From assembly GCA_009744235.1 (NCBI GenBank), contig WPHV01000007.1:1-64000 (forward strand): a DNA stretch of 64,000 nucleotides. The letters are read 5' to 3'. Under the pieces are notes generated by a model that saw nothing but the letters and a program-made list of their open reading frames with translations, did no database searches and was not told the DNA's origin. This document shows, in pieces, positions 25,918 to 35,111 of the stretch (the stretch's first letter is position 1; the number at the start of each line of letters is the position of its first letter). Both the position numbers and the translations under genes were made by a program. The DNA is from Gillisella vitis. GTDB taxonomy: Bacteria; Pseudomonadota; Alphaproteobacteria; Rhizobiales; Rhizobiaceae.

Positions 25918-28437
25918 ATGAAAACCTCTCCCTGGCTTGTGGCCACCTATGTGGTCATCATTGCCTTTGGCATTCTAACGGCACTGCCGAATATTCTCTC
26001 GACAAACACTCTCAATAGCTTTCCCTCCTGGTTCCCGAAGGACAAGGTCGCACTTGGCCTTGACCTGCGCGGCGGCTCTCATCTCGTGCTTGAGGTTGAT
26101 AGCGCCGATCTGGTGCAGGAAAGACTGCAAAGCCTGATCCAGGATTCGCGCCGTGCGCTACGCGACGATGGCGTTGATGCCGCGACAGTGCGCAAGAGCG
26201 GCTCTTCGCTGGTCGTGACCCTTCAATCGGCAGAGCAAAGAGCCGCAGCTTTGACTGCCTTGGGTAAGCTTGCCCATCCGGTCGGCCTGACGGGCGCGCC
26301 CGATCTGGCGTTTACGGGCGAGGGCACCACCATATCCGTAACGCTCGCCGAGGCCGGAATTACCGACCGGGCCAATGCCGGGGTGGAGCAGAGCCTGGAA
26401 ATCATTCGCCAACGTATCGACCAGGTCGGCGTTGCCGAGCCAACGATCCAGCGCATCGGCGGCGATCGTATTCTTGTACAGCTTCCCGGCACGCAGGACC
26501 CGGCGCGCATTCGCGAACTTCTTGGCTCCACCGCCAAGATGAGCTTTCACATGCTGTCGGAAAGTGCCACGGATGGTACAGCCGTACCGCGCGGCGTCAC
26601 CATGCTGAAGGATGATGAGGGCCGCGCCTATCCGGTTGATGACCGGGTGGAACTGGCAGGCGACCGTCTGACCGATGCCCGCGTCGGCTTCGATCCGAAC
26701 ACCAATGAGCCGCTGGTCAGTTTCCGCTTCGATACGGCGGGTGCGGCGCGTTTTGCCGAAATCACCCGTGCCAATGTCGGCAAGCCCTTTGCGATTGTGC
26801 TGGATGACAAGGTTTTGTCTGCCCCTGTCATCCGTGAGCCGATCACAGGCGGTTCCGGCCAGATTTCCGGGAATTTCACGGTGGAAAGCGCAACGGACCT
26901 TGCGGCATTGCTGCGCGCTGGGGCGTTGCCCGTCAAGCTCACGGTCATTGAAGAGAGGACGGTTGGCGCTGACCTGGGCGCGGACGCGATTAAGATGGGC
27001 GTCTATACAGGCTTGATCGGTTTTGCCCTGGTCGTCGGATTTATGATCGTGCTCTATGGCGGTTGGGGGATTATTGCCAATCTGGCCCTCGGTCTCAATG
27101 TCATCCTGACCTTCGCCTGCCTGTCGCTGATCGGCGCGACGCTGACCCTGCCGGGTATCGCGGGCATCGTGCTTGGTATTGGCCTTGCGGTTGACGCCAA
27201 CGTGCTGATTAACGAGCGAATTCGGGAGGAAACCCGCAAGGGGCGTGGCGCCATGGCGGCGCTGGATGCGGGTTTCCGTCGGGCCTATTCTACCATTATC
27301 GATAGTAACGTCACGGCGCTGATCGCCACGCTGCTGCTGTTTTGGTTCGGCTCCGGCCCGGTTCGCGGTTTTGCCATCACCATGGGTCTGGGCATTGCCA
27401 TATCGATGTTTACAGCAGTTTCGGTGGTGCGTGTCGTCATGCTCGCCATTGTCCGGCGCTACAAGCTGAAGCGTCTCGATATCAAGCCGCTGCTTCCTGT
27501 CCAGCTCATCCCCGACGGAACGCGCATTCGTTTTATGAAGGCGCGTTTCATTGGTATCGGCATTTCTGCCTTCCTTTCGATTGCCTCTCTCATTCTGTTC
27601 GTCACACCGGGCTTGAACTATGGCGTCGATTTTCGCGGTGGTATCCAACTTGAAGTGGTGACCCAGGACCGCGCCGATCTCGCGGCCTTCCGCTCTGGCT
27701 TGGATGGGCTCGGGCTGGGCGATGTCACCCTTCAGGAATTCGGCGATGTCCGCCATCTCTTGGTTCGCGTCGAGCGTCAGCCAGGTGGTGAAGAGGCGCA
27801 GACCACGGCGGTCGAACGGTTGAGAGCCGAGGTAAAGGTCATTGATGCAACGGCCTCGGTGGTGCGCACCGAAGTGGTCGGCCCGAAGGTGTCGGGCGAA
27901 CTGGCAATGGCCGGTATTCTTTCGGTTGTCCTCGCCAGCCTGGCAATGCTCGCCTATATCTGGGCGCGGTTCGAGTGGCCTTTCGCTGTTGGCGCTATCG
28001 CCACGCTCGTTCTCGATGTTACCAAAACGATTGGCTTTTTCGCGCTTACCGGGCTTGATTTCAACCTGACGGCCATCGCGGCGCTGCTGACCCTGGTCGG
28101 TTACTCCGTCAACGACAAGGTCGTGGTCTATGACCGGATGCGGGAGAATATGCGGCTTTACAAGACGATGCCGTTGCGCGAACTGATCGATCTGTCGATC
28201 AATGAAACGCTGGCCCGCAGCCTTTACACATCGGCCACCGCGTTTCTGTCACTGCTTCCCATGGCCATTTGGGGCGGTAGCGCGGTTGAGAGCTTTGCCG
28301 TTCCGATGATTTTCGGCATTGCCATTGCGGCATCATCGTCGGTGTTTATTGCCGCGCCGATCCTGCTGTTCCTCGGCGATTGGCGTCGCAAGCGGGCGGC
28401 AGCTCCGGAAAAGCCAGCCGGTTCCGTCGAGGCTTGA
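25918..28437 (+). CDS. secDF: Fused protein-export membrane protein SecDF
   Basis: This 839-residue fusion of SecD and SecF uses the proton motive force to help pull exported proteins through SecYEG. The SecD half has GLDLRGGSHLVLEVD near residue 45, the periplasmic P1 region (SLEIIRQRIDQVGVAEPTIQ), and six membrane helices. The SecF half starts near residue 540 with GVDFRGGIQLEV and ends with another six-helix bundle (AALLTLVGYSVNDKVVVYDRMREN). The ATG at 25918 gives the expected short cytoplasmic start and first helix. The frame is open 15 codons upstream without signal features. No yajC lies next to it. It is isolated between the T6SS locus and a convergent oxidoreductase gene. Confidence 0.95.
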   Translation: MKTSPWLVATYVVIIAFGILTALPNILSTNTLNSFPSWFPKDKVALGLDLRGGSHLVLEVDSADLVQERLQSLIQDSRRALRDDGVDAATVRKSGSSLVVTLQSAEQRAAALTALGKLAHPVGLTGAPDLAFTGEGTTISVTLAEAGITDRANAGVEQSLEIIRQRIDQVGVAEPTIQRIGGDRILVQLPGTQDPARIRELLGSTAKMSFHMLSESATDGTAVPRGVTMLKDDEGRAYPVDDRVELAGDRLTDARVGFDPNTNEPLVSFRFDTAGAARFAEITRANVGKPFAIVLDDKVLSAPVIREPITGGSGQISGNFTVESATDLAALLRAGALPVKLTVIEERTVGADLGADAIKMGVYTGLIGFALVVGFMIVLYGGWGIIANLALGLNVILTFACLSLIGATLTLPGIAGIVLGIGLAVDANVLINERIREETRKGRGAMAALDAGFRRAYSTIIDSNVTALIATLLLFWFGSGPVRGFAITMGLGIAISMFTAVSVVRVVMLAIVRRYKLKRLDIKPLLPVQLIPDGTRIRFMKARFIGIGISAFLSIASLILFVTPGLNYGVDFRGGIQLEVVTQDRADLAAFRSGLDGLGLGDVTLQEFGDVRHLLVRVERQPGGEEAQTTAVERLRAEVKVIDATASVVRTEVVGPKVSGELAMAGILSVVLASLAMLAYIWARFEWPFAVGAIATLVLDVTKTIGFFALTGLDFNLTAIAALLTLVGYSVNDKVVVYDRMRENMRLYKTMPLRELIDLSINETLARSLYTSATAFLSLLPMAIWGGSAVESFAVPMIFGIAIAASSSVFIAAPILLFLGDWRRKRAAAPEKPAGSVEA

Positions 28438-28446
28438 TCAACAGAT

Positions 28447-28476
28447 CCCGGCTGCCGTCCACGGACGGCAGCCGGG
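28447..28476. terminator. Bidirectional hairpin between secDF and the FAD protein gene
   Basis: A perfect 13-bp inverted repeat CCCGGCTGCCGTC / GACGGCAGCCGGG with a 4-base loop sits in the 46-base gap between two convergent genes. U-runs are weak on both sides, but position and strength support a shared terminator. Confidence 0.7.
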
Positions 28477-28483
28477 CTATCGT

Positions 28484-29938
28484 TTATGCTGCGTCTTCGG
28501 CGGTTACTGGCGCATCGCGATGGGTTTCCTCAAGCCGCGCATATAGATGATCGGCGATGTCGCGGGCATGGTGCGCGACCTGGGGCAGACCCATCAATTC
28601 GCCAAATGTCCCACGGGCAAGCGGCCCGGCGACCAGTAGGCCCGGCGTTACCGCTCCATTTTGGTCGAGAAGGCGCGATTGACGATCGCAATGTAGCCCA
28701 AGACCGGTTGGGTCGAGGCCAATCAAGCCCTTAAGGGCAAGGTTGCGGAGATAGGGTTGGTTATCGATGATGGCGCCATGCGCTGGACCGGTGGCAATGA
28801 CCACGGCGTCCACAAGCCGCGACACCTTTTCGGTGCTGCGCGCCAGACGGAGCGAAACTCGGATTTTCGAGCCATCATAGGTGGCTGTTTGTACCGAAGC
28901 TGCTAGTATCTCCATCTGGCCCCGGGTGATCGCCTGGTTGATGGCCCCTTCAACTTGCGGGGCGATGCGGAACCGATGCACATCCCAAAACGGGCGCAGG
29001 TGGCGCACCAGGCGCCGCCTGTCATCAAGCGGCAGGGCAGCCCAGATCTCCTGCGCCTGGGCGCGAACCGCGTCCAGCACAGCATGCCAACTGATGCCTT
29101 CCGCTGCGGCATGGTTGATCTGTTCACGGATGCGGCGGGTCAGCTGCCGGATTGACCGGCTGGGCGGGTCGATGAAGTCTCCGTAGGGCTCCTGCATCGT
29201 TCCGGCATGGCCCCTGGAGCGTAGGCCGCGTCTTGAAATGCCGGTGATCGGCCCGTGATGGCTTCGCGCCAGCAAGGACGCTGCGATATCGGCACCCGTC
29301 AGGCCATTGCCGACGATAAGAACGGCATCGTCCGGGCGAATGGCGTTGAGCGCATCCGGTACGGTCGCATCGGGAATGAAACGCGGGTGTCCTTCCAGAA
29401 TGGCGGCAAGCGCCTTTGGTGGCCTGGGGGAGGGGTGGCTGGTGGCAATCACCACATCATCTGCTTCCAGTGTTGCTCCATCCGCTTGCGTTACGCGCCA
29501 GCCTCGCGTGGTTTGGTCCAGCGCAACGACATCGGATCTGACATGGTCGATCCGGCCATCGGCCAGATAAGGTGCCAGCTTTGAGGCGATATAGGCACCG
29601 AAATCGCGACGGCGCGGAAATATCCTGCCATCCTCCAAAGCCGCTTGCCTGTCGTCCTTATCCAGACGTTGCTTGCCGACCCAATCGAGGAAGTCGAGAG
29701 GCTCGTCCGGGTCGAGGCTCATCCGGTCTGCCGGGACATTGATGCGATGAGCCGGATCAGCCGTATCATAGGCAAGGCCGCCGCCAAGTCTGGCGCGCGG
29801 CTCAAATATGACAATGCGAACACTGCCGGGCTGTGTCCTGCGCGCCAGGTTCCAGGCGACAGCTGCCCCGGTAAAGCCGCCACCAATGATGGCGATTGTT
29901 GGTGGCTTTTTTACCTGAGGCATTTTAGCGGGAGGCAT
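28484..29938 (-). CDS. FAD/NAD(P)-binding oxidoreductase (YdhS-like), possible sulfur-operon member
   Basis: A 484-residue flavoprotein. The N-terminal dinucleotide motif is IAIIGGGFTGAAVAWNLA, and a second Rossmann motif is VLIVGNGLTGADIAASL near residue 210. The N-terminal part matches the FAD-NAD(P)-binding family of PF13454 (RLGGGLAYDTADPAHRINVPADRMS). The substrate is unknown. It lies 76 bases after sfnB on the same strand, so it may be co-transcribed with the sulfone-use genes and handle an organosulfur or flavin step. The ATG at 29938 has GGAG upstream. The next ATG, at residue 6, is less favoured. Confidence 0.8.
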   Translation of the reverse strand: MPPAKMPQVKKPPTIAIIGGGFTGAAVAWNLARRTQPGSVRIVIFEPRARLGGGLAYDTADPAHRINVPADRMSLDPDEPLDFLDWVGKQRLDKDDRQAALEDGRIFPRRRDFGAYIASKLAPYLADGRIDHVRSDVVALDQTTRGWRVTQADGATLEADDVVIATSHPSPRPPKALAAILEGHPRFIPDATVPDALNAIRPDDAVLIVGNGLTGADIAASLLARSHHGPITGISRRGLRSRGHAGTMQEPYGDFIDPPSRSIRQLTRRIREQINHAAAEGISWHAVLDAVRAQAQEIWAALPLDDRRRLVRHLRPFWDVHRFRIAPQVEGAINQAITRGQMEILAASVQTATYDGSKIRVSLRLARSTEKVSRLVDAVVIATGPAHGAIIDNQPYLRNLALKGLIGLDPTGLGLHCDRQSRLLDQNGAVTPGLLVAGPLARGTFGELMGLPQVAHHARDIADHLYARLEETHRDAPVTAEDAA

Positions 29939-30014
29939 GAGGTTTCTCCACGAGATTTCATCGGCATTAGGCTACTGCATCGCGCAGAAAACCGGAAACG
30001 GCCCGATGCTTTTA

Positions 30015-31253
30015 TCAACTCCAGGCATGCAGCGGCGGCTTCTCGCCATTCAGGTAATATTTGCCGAGAATGGAATATTTCCAGCGCACCGGGTCATGCA
30101 GCGTATGGGTTCGGGCATTACGCCAATGGCGGTCCAGATTGTGCTCGGCCAAAGTCGATCTCGTGCCTGCGAGCTCGAACAATTTATTGGTCGCTTCAAT
30201 AGCAATCTCGGTGGATAGAATTTTCGCTTCAGCGGTGATGATTTGTGCCTGGGCCACAGTGTCGGCATTGGGGTCGGCAACAGCAACATCAATGGCTCTG
30301 CCAGCTTTTTCAAGCAATGCCTGGGCCGCATGCAGGCGGAGCGACAGGCTGCCAACCGCCTGGATCGTATAGGGGTCGTCGTTGGCACGCTCCAAGCCAG
30401 AATCCACCCAGGGGCGAGATTTGGTGCGGACGAAATCGATGGTTTCAACAATCGCCGCCTGGGCGATGCCGGTATCGACGGCAACCTGGATGATCTGGAA
30501 AATTGCGCCGTCTGCGGTCGGCACTTCATAGCCCTTGTAGCCTGGAACCAGCCAGGCCTTGTCCACTTTGACATTCTCCAGAATGACCGTGCCTGAAAGC
30601 GTGGTGCGCTGGCCGAAACTGGACCAGTCGTCGATAACAGTCAGGCCGGGTGCATCGCGGTCGGCGATAGCGTACCAGGCGCGGCCTTCCTCATCGAGGG
30701 CGACGATTGGCACCTTATGGGCGAGCAGCGCGCCGGAGGAGTAGAATTTCTTGCCGTTGACGATGACATGATCGCCGTGATCGCTAAATTTCGTTTCGAA
30801 ATCGGCGGCGCGTTTCGAGCCGAATTCCGAAAAGGCATTGCCCAGTCGCAAGCCTTTCAGCACTTCTCCGAAGAGCAATTGCTGCTGGGCTTTGTCGGAC
30901 ACTGTGCGAATTGCTGCCACGACGCCCAGATGGTTTTGCGCCACCTGTCCAATGGAGGAATCGGCCTGCGAAATGATTTCAATGACTTTGGCCAGCGTCG
31001 CATAGGAAAGCTCGGGGCCACCGAATTCCTTTGGCACATTGATCGACCAGAGGCCGCTCTGGGAAAAAGCGTCGAGTTCCGCAACCGGCCAAATTCTGTC
31101 CCGGTCCCGGATTGCCGCATCCTTGGCGAAATCTGCTGCGAGGCGATGGGCGATCTCGATGGCTTCCGCATCGCTTCTGATCACATGTGCGGGCTCAAGG
31201 GGACGCGGGATGGCAGGTATTCCAACTGTTTCCGGCTTGGCAATGATATTCAT
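30015..31253 (-). CDS. sfnB: SfnB-family sulfur acquisition oxidoreductase (acyl-CoA dehydrogenase fold)
   Basis: A 412-residue flavoprotein with the acyl-CoA dehydrogenase fold. The N-terminal helical domain ends around LSYATLAKVIEIISQADSSIGQVAQNH. A beta domain follows (RLGNAFSEFGSK; VIVNGKKFYSSGA), then a C-terminal helix bundle with an ARTHTLHDP ending. It belongs to the SfnB/DszC-like group that acts with FMN-dependent monooxygenases when sulfate is scarce. It follows sfnG after 43 bases, which supports a role in dimethyl sulfone or related organosulfur use. The ATG has GGGAG upstream. Confidence 0.85.
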   Translation of the reverse strand: MNIIAKPETVGIPAIPRPLEPAHVIRSDAEAIEIAHRLAADFAKDAAIRDRDRIWPVAELDAFSQSGLWSINVPKEFGGPELSYATLAKVIEIISQADSSIGQVAQNHLGVVAAIRTVSDKAQQQLLFGEVLKGLRLGNAFSEFGSKRAADFETKFSDHGDHVIVNGKKFYSSGALLAHKVPIVALDEEGRAWYAIADRDAPGLTVIDDWSSFGQRTTLSGTVILENVKVDKAWLVPGYKGYEVPTADGAIFQIIQVAVDTGIAQAAIVETIDFVRTKSRPWVDSGLERANDDPYTIQAVGSLSLRLHAAQALLEKAGRAIDVAVADPNADTVAQAQIITAEAKILSTEIAIEATNKLFELAGTRSTLAEHNLDRHWRNARTHTLHDPVRWKYSILGKYYLNGEKPPLHAWS

Positions 31254-31296
31254 GAAAATCTCCCTGGGTTAACGGGCAACTGTGTGTGGTGATCGG

Positions 31297-32406
31297 TTAT
31301 TCGGCAGCTTGCAGTGCGCTGTCTTCCCGCGCTTCCAGTTCGCGCACCAACGGAATGACCTTTTTGCCGAAGAACTCCACCTCTTCCTGGAAATGCAGGA
31401 AGCCCATCAGGATCAGGTCCGCACCGGCGCGCTTATGCTCGATGATCCGTTCTGCGACCTGTTGCGGCGTGCCGATCAGGTTGGATTTGAAGCCATCGTT
31501 ATATTGAACCAGGTCCTGGAAGGTGGATTTTGCCCAATTGCCTTCGCGCTCCGGCGAGGCGTTGCCTGCATTCTGAACTTCATGCTTGAAACCGTTGACG
31601 GCATCGGGAATGGCCTTGTCGATGATTTCCTTCAGGGTGTCCTGCGCTTCCTGCTCTGTGTCACGGACAATGCCGAAGGCATTCATGCCAATCCTGGTGC
31701 GCCATGTCTTACCGAACAGCTTTTCCTTGGCGCGGATGTCATCGACCTGGGCTTGCAGGCCTTCCGGCGTATTGCCATTGGTGAAATACCAATCCGATAC
31801 GCGGGCCGCCATGTCGCGTGCAGCGCGGGAGGAGCCGCCCTGGAAGACTTGTGGAACGCCGCCTTCCGGCTTCGGTTTCATAGAGTAATCGTTGAAGCGA
31901 TAGAAATCGCCGCGCAGATTATAGGTATCCTCGGTCCAGATGCCGCGAATGGCCCGGATGAATTCTTCTGAGCGCCGGTACCGTTCGTCATGGTCCAGCC
32001 ACGGTTCGCCAATCGACGTAAATTCACCCCGGAACCAGCCAGAGACGATATTCACATCGACGCGCCCGTTGGTGAGGTGGCTGATTGTGGCGATCTGCTT
32101 GGCAAGCAGGGCCGGGTGCCAGGGGCCGGGAAGGACGGCGGCGATGACCCGCAGCTTTTCCGTCGCCGCCAGTAGGGCATGGCTGAAGGACACGGATTCG
32201 TGCTGGTTGTCGGCACCGTAACCGGCGGTGAAGCGGATTTGGCTGAGGGCGTAATCGAAGCCGCTCTGCTCGGCAATCTGCGCCAGCTTGCGGTTATACT
32301 CTATCCCCCAATGGGTCCGTTGTTCGATGGAACTGATGACCAATCCGCCGGAGACATTGGGAACCCAATAGGCGAATTTCAGCGGCTCTCTTTTCGGGTG
32401 TGGCAT
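31297..32406 (-). CDS. sfnG: FMNH2-dependent dimethyl sulfone monooxygenase SfnG
   Basis: A 369-residue luciferase-fold monooxygenase. SfnG converts dimethyl sulfone to methanesulfinate using reduced FMN. Family stretches are FAYWVPNVSGGLVISSIEQRT, FALSQIRFTAGYG-like text (DYALSQIRFTAGYGA), HPALLAKQIATISHLTNGRV and NIVSGWFRGEF. The ATG at 32406 was chosen because GGAGGAG precedes it at ideal spacing, whereas an ATG at 32421 lies within that site. No flavin reductase or sfnR regulator is adjacent, so the reduced flavin must come from elsewhere. Confidence 0.92.
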   Translation of the reverse strand: MPHPKREPLKFAYWVPNVSGGLVISSIEQRTHWGIEYNRKLAQIAEQSGFDYALSQIRFTAGYGADNQHESVSFSHALLAATEKLRVIAAVLPGPWHPALLAKQIATISHLTNGRVDVNIVSGWFRGEFTSIGEPWLDHDERYRRSEEFIRAIRGIWTEDTYNLRGDFYRFNDYSMKPKPEGGVPQVFQGGSSRAARDMAARVSDWYFTNGNTPEGLQAQVDDIRAKEKLFGKTWRTRIGMNAFGIVRDTEQEAQDTLKEIIDKAIPDAVNGFKHEVQNAGNASPEREGNWAKSTFQDLVQYNDGFKSNLIGTPQQVAERIIEHKRAGADLILMGFLHFQEEVEFFGKKVIPLVRELEAREDSALQAAE

Positions 32407-32421
32407 ATCCGTCTCCTCCAT

Positions 32422-32696
32422 TGGGTTTCAAAAACAACCTGCAGCACTGCATGCGGTCTCGGCGGCTGCATTGCGTAATATCTATAAACGATAGAAATAG
32501 TAGATAATAAATCAAAGGTCATAAGCGCTGTCTGGTCGCGGCCAGTTGGAATAATTTGCTCAAAAACACCGATGTATGAGACAGGTCTTGCCGCTTCAGT
32601 GCCTTACAATGCAGCCGTGCGGCCGCCGCTTTTTCTCTCTTGCATTTATTGGGAATCTTGAATAGATAAATTCAACTATTCAAGGAATATTGAAAT
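32422..32696. promoter_or_regulatory. Divergent promoter region between sfnG and arsR
   Basis: A region of about 275 bases separating the sulfone genes from the arsenic operon. The half near sfnG has AT-rich short dyads (CTATAAACGATAG near 32480). The half near arsR contains the operator dyad at 32657-32684. Promoter hexamers could not be fixed. Confidence 0.45.
32657..32684 (+). promoter_or_regulatory. Probable ArsR operator
   Basis: A perfect 9-bp inverted repeat CTTGAATAG / CTATTCAAG with a 10-base spacer ends 12 bases before the arsR start, with the ribosome binding site at its edge. TTGAA/TTCAA dyads of this type are usual for ArsR repressors, so the gene is likely autoregulated and induced by arsenite. 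Confidence 0.7.
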
Positions 32697-33038
32697 ATGG
32701 ATCAAAAACAGGCTCTCTCCGCCTTTGCTGCTCTTTCTCAGGAAACCCGGCTGCTGATCGTCCGTATGCTTGTTGTGGCTGGGCCAGATGGCATGGCGGC
32801 CGGTGCGCTGGCCGAAAAGATCGAGGTGTCTCCCTCCAATATCTCCTTCCATCTCAAGGAGCTTGAGCATTCTGGATTGATTGGCGCGCAACGGCAGTCA
32901 CGGTCGATTATTTATACCGCCAATTATGCCGCCCTTGGCGGACTTGTCCGGTTTCTGATGGAGGATTGCTGCTCAGGACATCCTGACATCTGCGTGCCCT
33001 CGATTGAACTTGCCGCCTGCTGTACTGTCAACGATTAA
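32697..33038 (+). CDS. arsR: Arsenite-responsive repressor ArsR
   Basis: A 113-residue ArsR/SmtB winged-helix repressor. The helix-turn-helix is EVSPSNISFHLKELEHSGLI. It lacks the classical ELCVCDLC metal site in the DNA-binding helix. Instead it has cysteines near the C-terminus: Cys91, Cys92 and Cys99 (CCSGHPDIC), plus Cys108-109. A CC...C arrangement near the C-terminus resembles the As(III) site described for the Acidithiobacillus ferrooxidans ArsR type. It is the first gene of the ars operon and has its own operator. Confidence 0.92.
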   Translation: MDQKQALSAFAALSQETRLLIVRMLVVAGPDGMAAGALAEKIEVSPSNISFHLKELEHSGLIGAQRQSRSIIYTANYAALGGLVRFLMEDCCSGHPDICVPSIELAACCTVND

Positions 33039-33047
33039 GGACCTGCC

Positions 33048-33584
33048 ATGCCGACCGACCAAGTTTATAATGTGCTTTTTCTTTGCACTGGCAACTCTGC
33101 CCGCTCGATCCTTGCTGAATCCATACTCAATGCCGAAGGTGGCGGGCGCTTTCGCGCTTTTTCTGCCGGTAGTTATCCAAAAGGGGAGGTTCACCCATGG
33201 GCGTTGAAGACACTGGAGGCGCTTGGCTATCCCGCCACGGGGTTTAGCTCGAAAAGCTGGGGCGTGTTTGCTGAGGCGGATGCGCCGCAAATGGACTTCA
33301 TCTTCACCGTTTGCGATGCCGCCGCTGGCGAATCCTGCCCGGTCTGGCCGGGGCATCCAATGACGGCTCATTGGGGTGTCGAAGATCCAGCCGCTGCCAC
33401 CGGCTCCGACGTGGAAATCGGTCGCGCCTTTTCGCTGGCGGCGCGCTATTTGAAAAACCGGATCACGCTATTTATCAACCTGCCAATCGCCTCAATCGAA
33501 AAATTGGCGCTGCAAACCCAGTTGCGCCAGATCGGTACCGTCGAGGGCGCTACGCCTGGCCCGGTTGTGGCTACCAAGACATAG
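33048..33584 (+). CDS. arsC: Arsenate reductase, thioredoxin-coupled LMW-phosphatase type
   Basis: This 178-residue protein reduces arsenate to arsenite. It has the low-molecular-weight phosphatase P-loop LFLCTGNSARS with nucleophile Cys13. A second cysteine pair, Cys89 and Cys96 (VCDAAAGESC), has the seven-residue spacing known for the redox relay of the thioredoxin-coupled enzymes. It sits 9 bases after arsR. A different, glutaredoxin-type ArsC is encoded two genes on, so the operon has two unrelated arsenate reductases. Confidence 0.9.
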   Translation: MPTDQVYNVLFLCTGNSARSILAESILNAEGGGRFRAFSAGSYPKGEVHPWALKTLEALGYPATGFSSKSWGVFAEADAPQMDFIFTVCDAAAGESCPVWPGHPMTAHWGVEDPAAATGSDVEIGRAFSLAARYLKNRITLFINLPIASIEKLALQTQLRQIGTVEGATPGPVVATKT

Positions 33585-33597
33585 CCGGAGAAACATC

Positions 33598-34686
33598 ATG
33601 TCCACATTCGAACGTTATCTGACGGTTTGGGTTTTCCTGTGTATTATCATTGGTATCGTCCTCGGACATGCCATGCCCGGTGTGTTTCAGGTTATCGGGG
33701 CCGCCGAAATCGCCAAGGTCAATATCCCGGTCGCGGTGCTGATCTGGCTGATGATCATCCCGATGTTGATCAAGATCGATTTCGCAGCGCTTGGGCAGGT
33801 CGGCCGCCATTGGCGCGGCATCGGCGTCACGCTGTTCATCAATTGGGCGGTCAAGCCCTTCTCCATGGCGCTGCTCGGCTGGCTGTTCATCGGCACACTG
33901 TTTCGGCCTCTGCTGCCGGCTGTACAGATCGACTCCTATATTGCCGGATTGATCATCCTGGCCGCCGCGCCCTGCACGGCGATGGTCTTCGTCTGGTCGA
34001 ACCTGACGAAGGGCGAGCCGCATTTCACTCTTTCCCAGGTCGCATTGAACGATGCGATCATGGTCGTGGCCTTTGCGCCCATCGTCGGCTTGCTGCTTGG
34101 CCTGTCGGCCATTACCGTACCTTGGGATACCCTGGTGTTTTCGGTGGTGCTCTACATCATCCTTCCGGTGATCGCGGCGCAGATTTTGCGGCGTAGTCTG
34201 ACTTCGTCCGGCTCGTCGGCCTCGCTCGACCGACTGTTGAAGGTGCTGCAACCGATGTCGCTTGTGGCATTGCTGGTCACGCTGGTGTTGCTGTTCGGCT
34301 TCCAGGGGGAGCAGATCATTGCCCAGCCGACCATCATCGCCCTGTTGGCGGTGCCGATCCTCATCCAGGTCTATTTCAATTCGGGCCTCGCCTACCTGCT
34401 CAACCGTATGACCGGCGAGCAACATTGCGTTGCCGGTCCTTCAGCCCTGATCGGCGCGTCGAATTTCTTCGAACTGGCGGTTGCTGCTGCCATCAGCCTG
34501 TTCGGTTTCAATTCTGGCGCTGCCCTCGCCACAGTCGTCGGGGTTCTCATTGAAGTGCCGGTCATGCTGTCTGTCGTCTGGATCGTCAATCGCAGCAAGG
34601 GCTGGTACGAGCGCGGCCCCGCTGTGCAGGCTGCCAGTCTTTCCAGAGCCGACATTCAGGACGCAAACACTCAAGAAAAGGCCTAG
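33598..34686 (+). CDS. acr3: Arsenite efflux permease Acr3
   Basis: A 362-residue, ten-helix inner-membrane transporter that exports arsenite. Family features are the N-terminal YLTVWVFLCIIIGIVLGHAMPGVF, the CTAMVFVWSNLTKGEPHFTLSQVALNDAIM block with the conserved Cys, and the VAGPSALIGASNFFELAVAAAISLFG block. The ATG at 33598 has CCGGAG upstream. The frame is open further upstream but overlaps arsC without family sequence. It is the main extrusion step in the operon. Confidence 0.94.
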   Translation: MSTFERYLTVWVFLCIIIGIVLGHAMPGVFQVIGAAEIAKVNIPVAVLIWLMIIPMLIKIDFAALGQVGRHWRGIGVTLFINWAVKPFSMALLGWLFIGTLFRPLLPAVQIDSYIAGLIILAAAPCTAMVFVWSNLTKGEPHFTLSQVALNDAIMVVAFAPIVGLLLGLSAITVPWDTLVFSVVLYIILPVIAAQILRRSLTSSGSSASLDRLLKVLQPMSLVALLVTLVLLFGFQGEQIIAQPTIIALLAVPILIQVYFNSGLAYLLNRMTGEQHCVAGPSALIGASNFFELAVAAAISLFGFNSGAALATVVGVLIEVPVMLSVVWIVNRSKGWYERGPAVQAASLSRADIQDANTQEKA

Positions 34687-34688
34687 TC

Positions 34689-35111
34689 ATGAACGCCACG
34701 ATCTATCACAATCCCGAATGCGGCACGTCCCGTAACACCCTGGCAATGATCCGCAATGCGGGCATCGAACCGCAGGTCATCGAGTATCTGACCAATCCGC
34801 CAACCCACGCCGAATTGGCCCGGATGATCGCCGATGCCGGTCTCTCCGTGCGCGAAGCGATCCGGGAAAAGGGTACGCCCTATACGCAGCTTGGGTTGGA
34901 TAATCCTGATCTCACCGACGAGCAATTGCTGGAGGCCATGCTGGAACACCCGATCCTGATCAATCGTCCGTTCGTGATCACCCCGCTTGGGACGCGCCTG
35001 GCCCGGCCATCCGAACGGGTCCTGGAGATCCTGCCCGAGACCCATCAGGGCGCGTTCACCAAGGAAGACGGTGAAAAGGTTCTGGACAGTGAGGGCAAGC
35101 GCATTGTCTGA
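34689..35111 (+). CDS. arsC: Arsenate reductase, glutaredoxin-coupled ArsC
   Basis: A 140-residue ArsC of the E. coli plasmid R773 type, which uses glutathione and glutaredoxin. The catalytic segment is [14 protein letters not shown] with the nucleophilic Cys11, and the [13 protein letters not shown] motif holds the conserved arginines. It starts 2 bases after the acr3 stop. It is non-homologous to the upstream arsC, giving the cell two electron supply routes for the same reaction. Confidence 0.94.
   Translation: MNATIYHNPECGTSRNTLAMIRNAGIEPQVIEYLTNPPTHAELARMIADAGLSVREAIREKGTPYTQLGLDNPDLTDEQLLEAMLEHPILINRPFVITPLGTRLARPSERVLEILPETHQGAFTKEDGEKVLDSEGKRIV

Noticed and set aside
26158..27756. Open frame of about 530 codons on the minus strand inside secDF
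   Set aside because: Antisense to a well conserved translocase. The composition (rich in Gln, Arg, His) is typical of a shadow frame.
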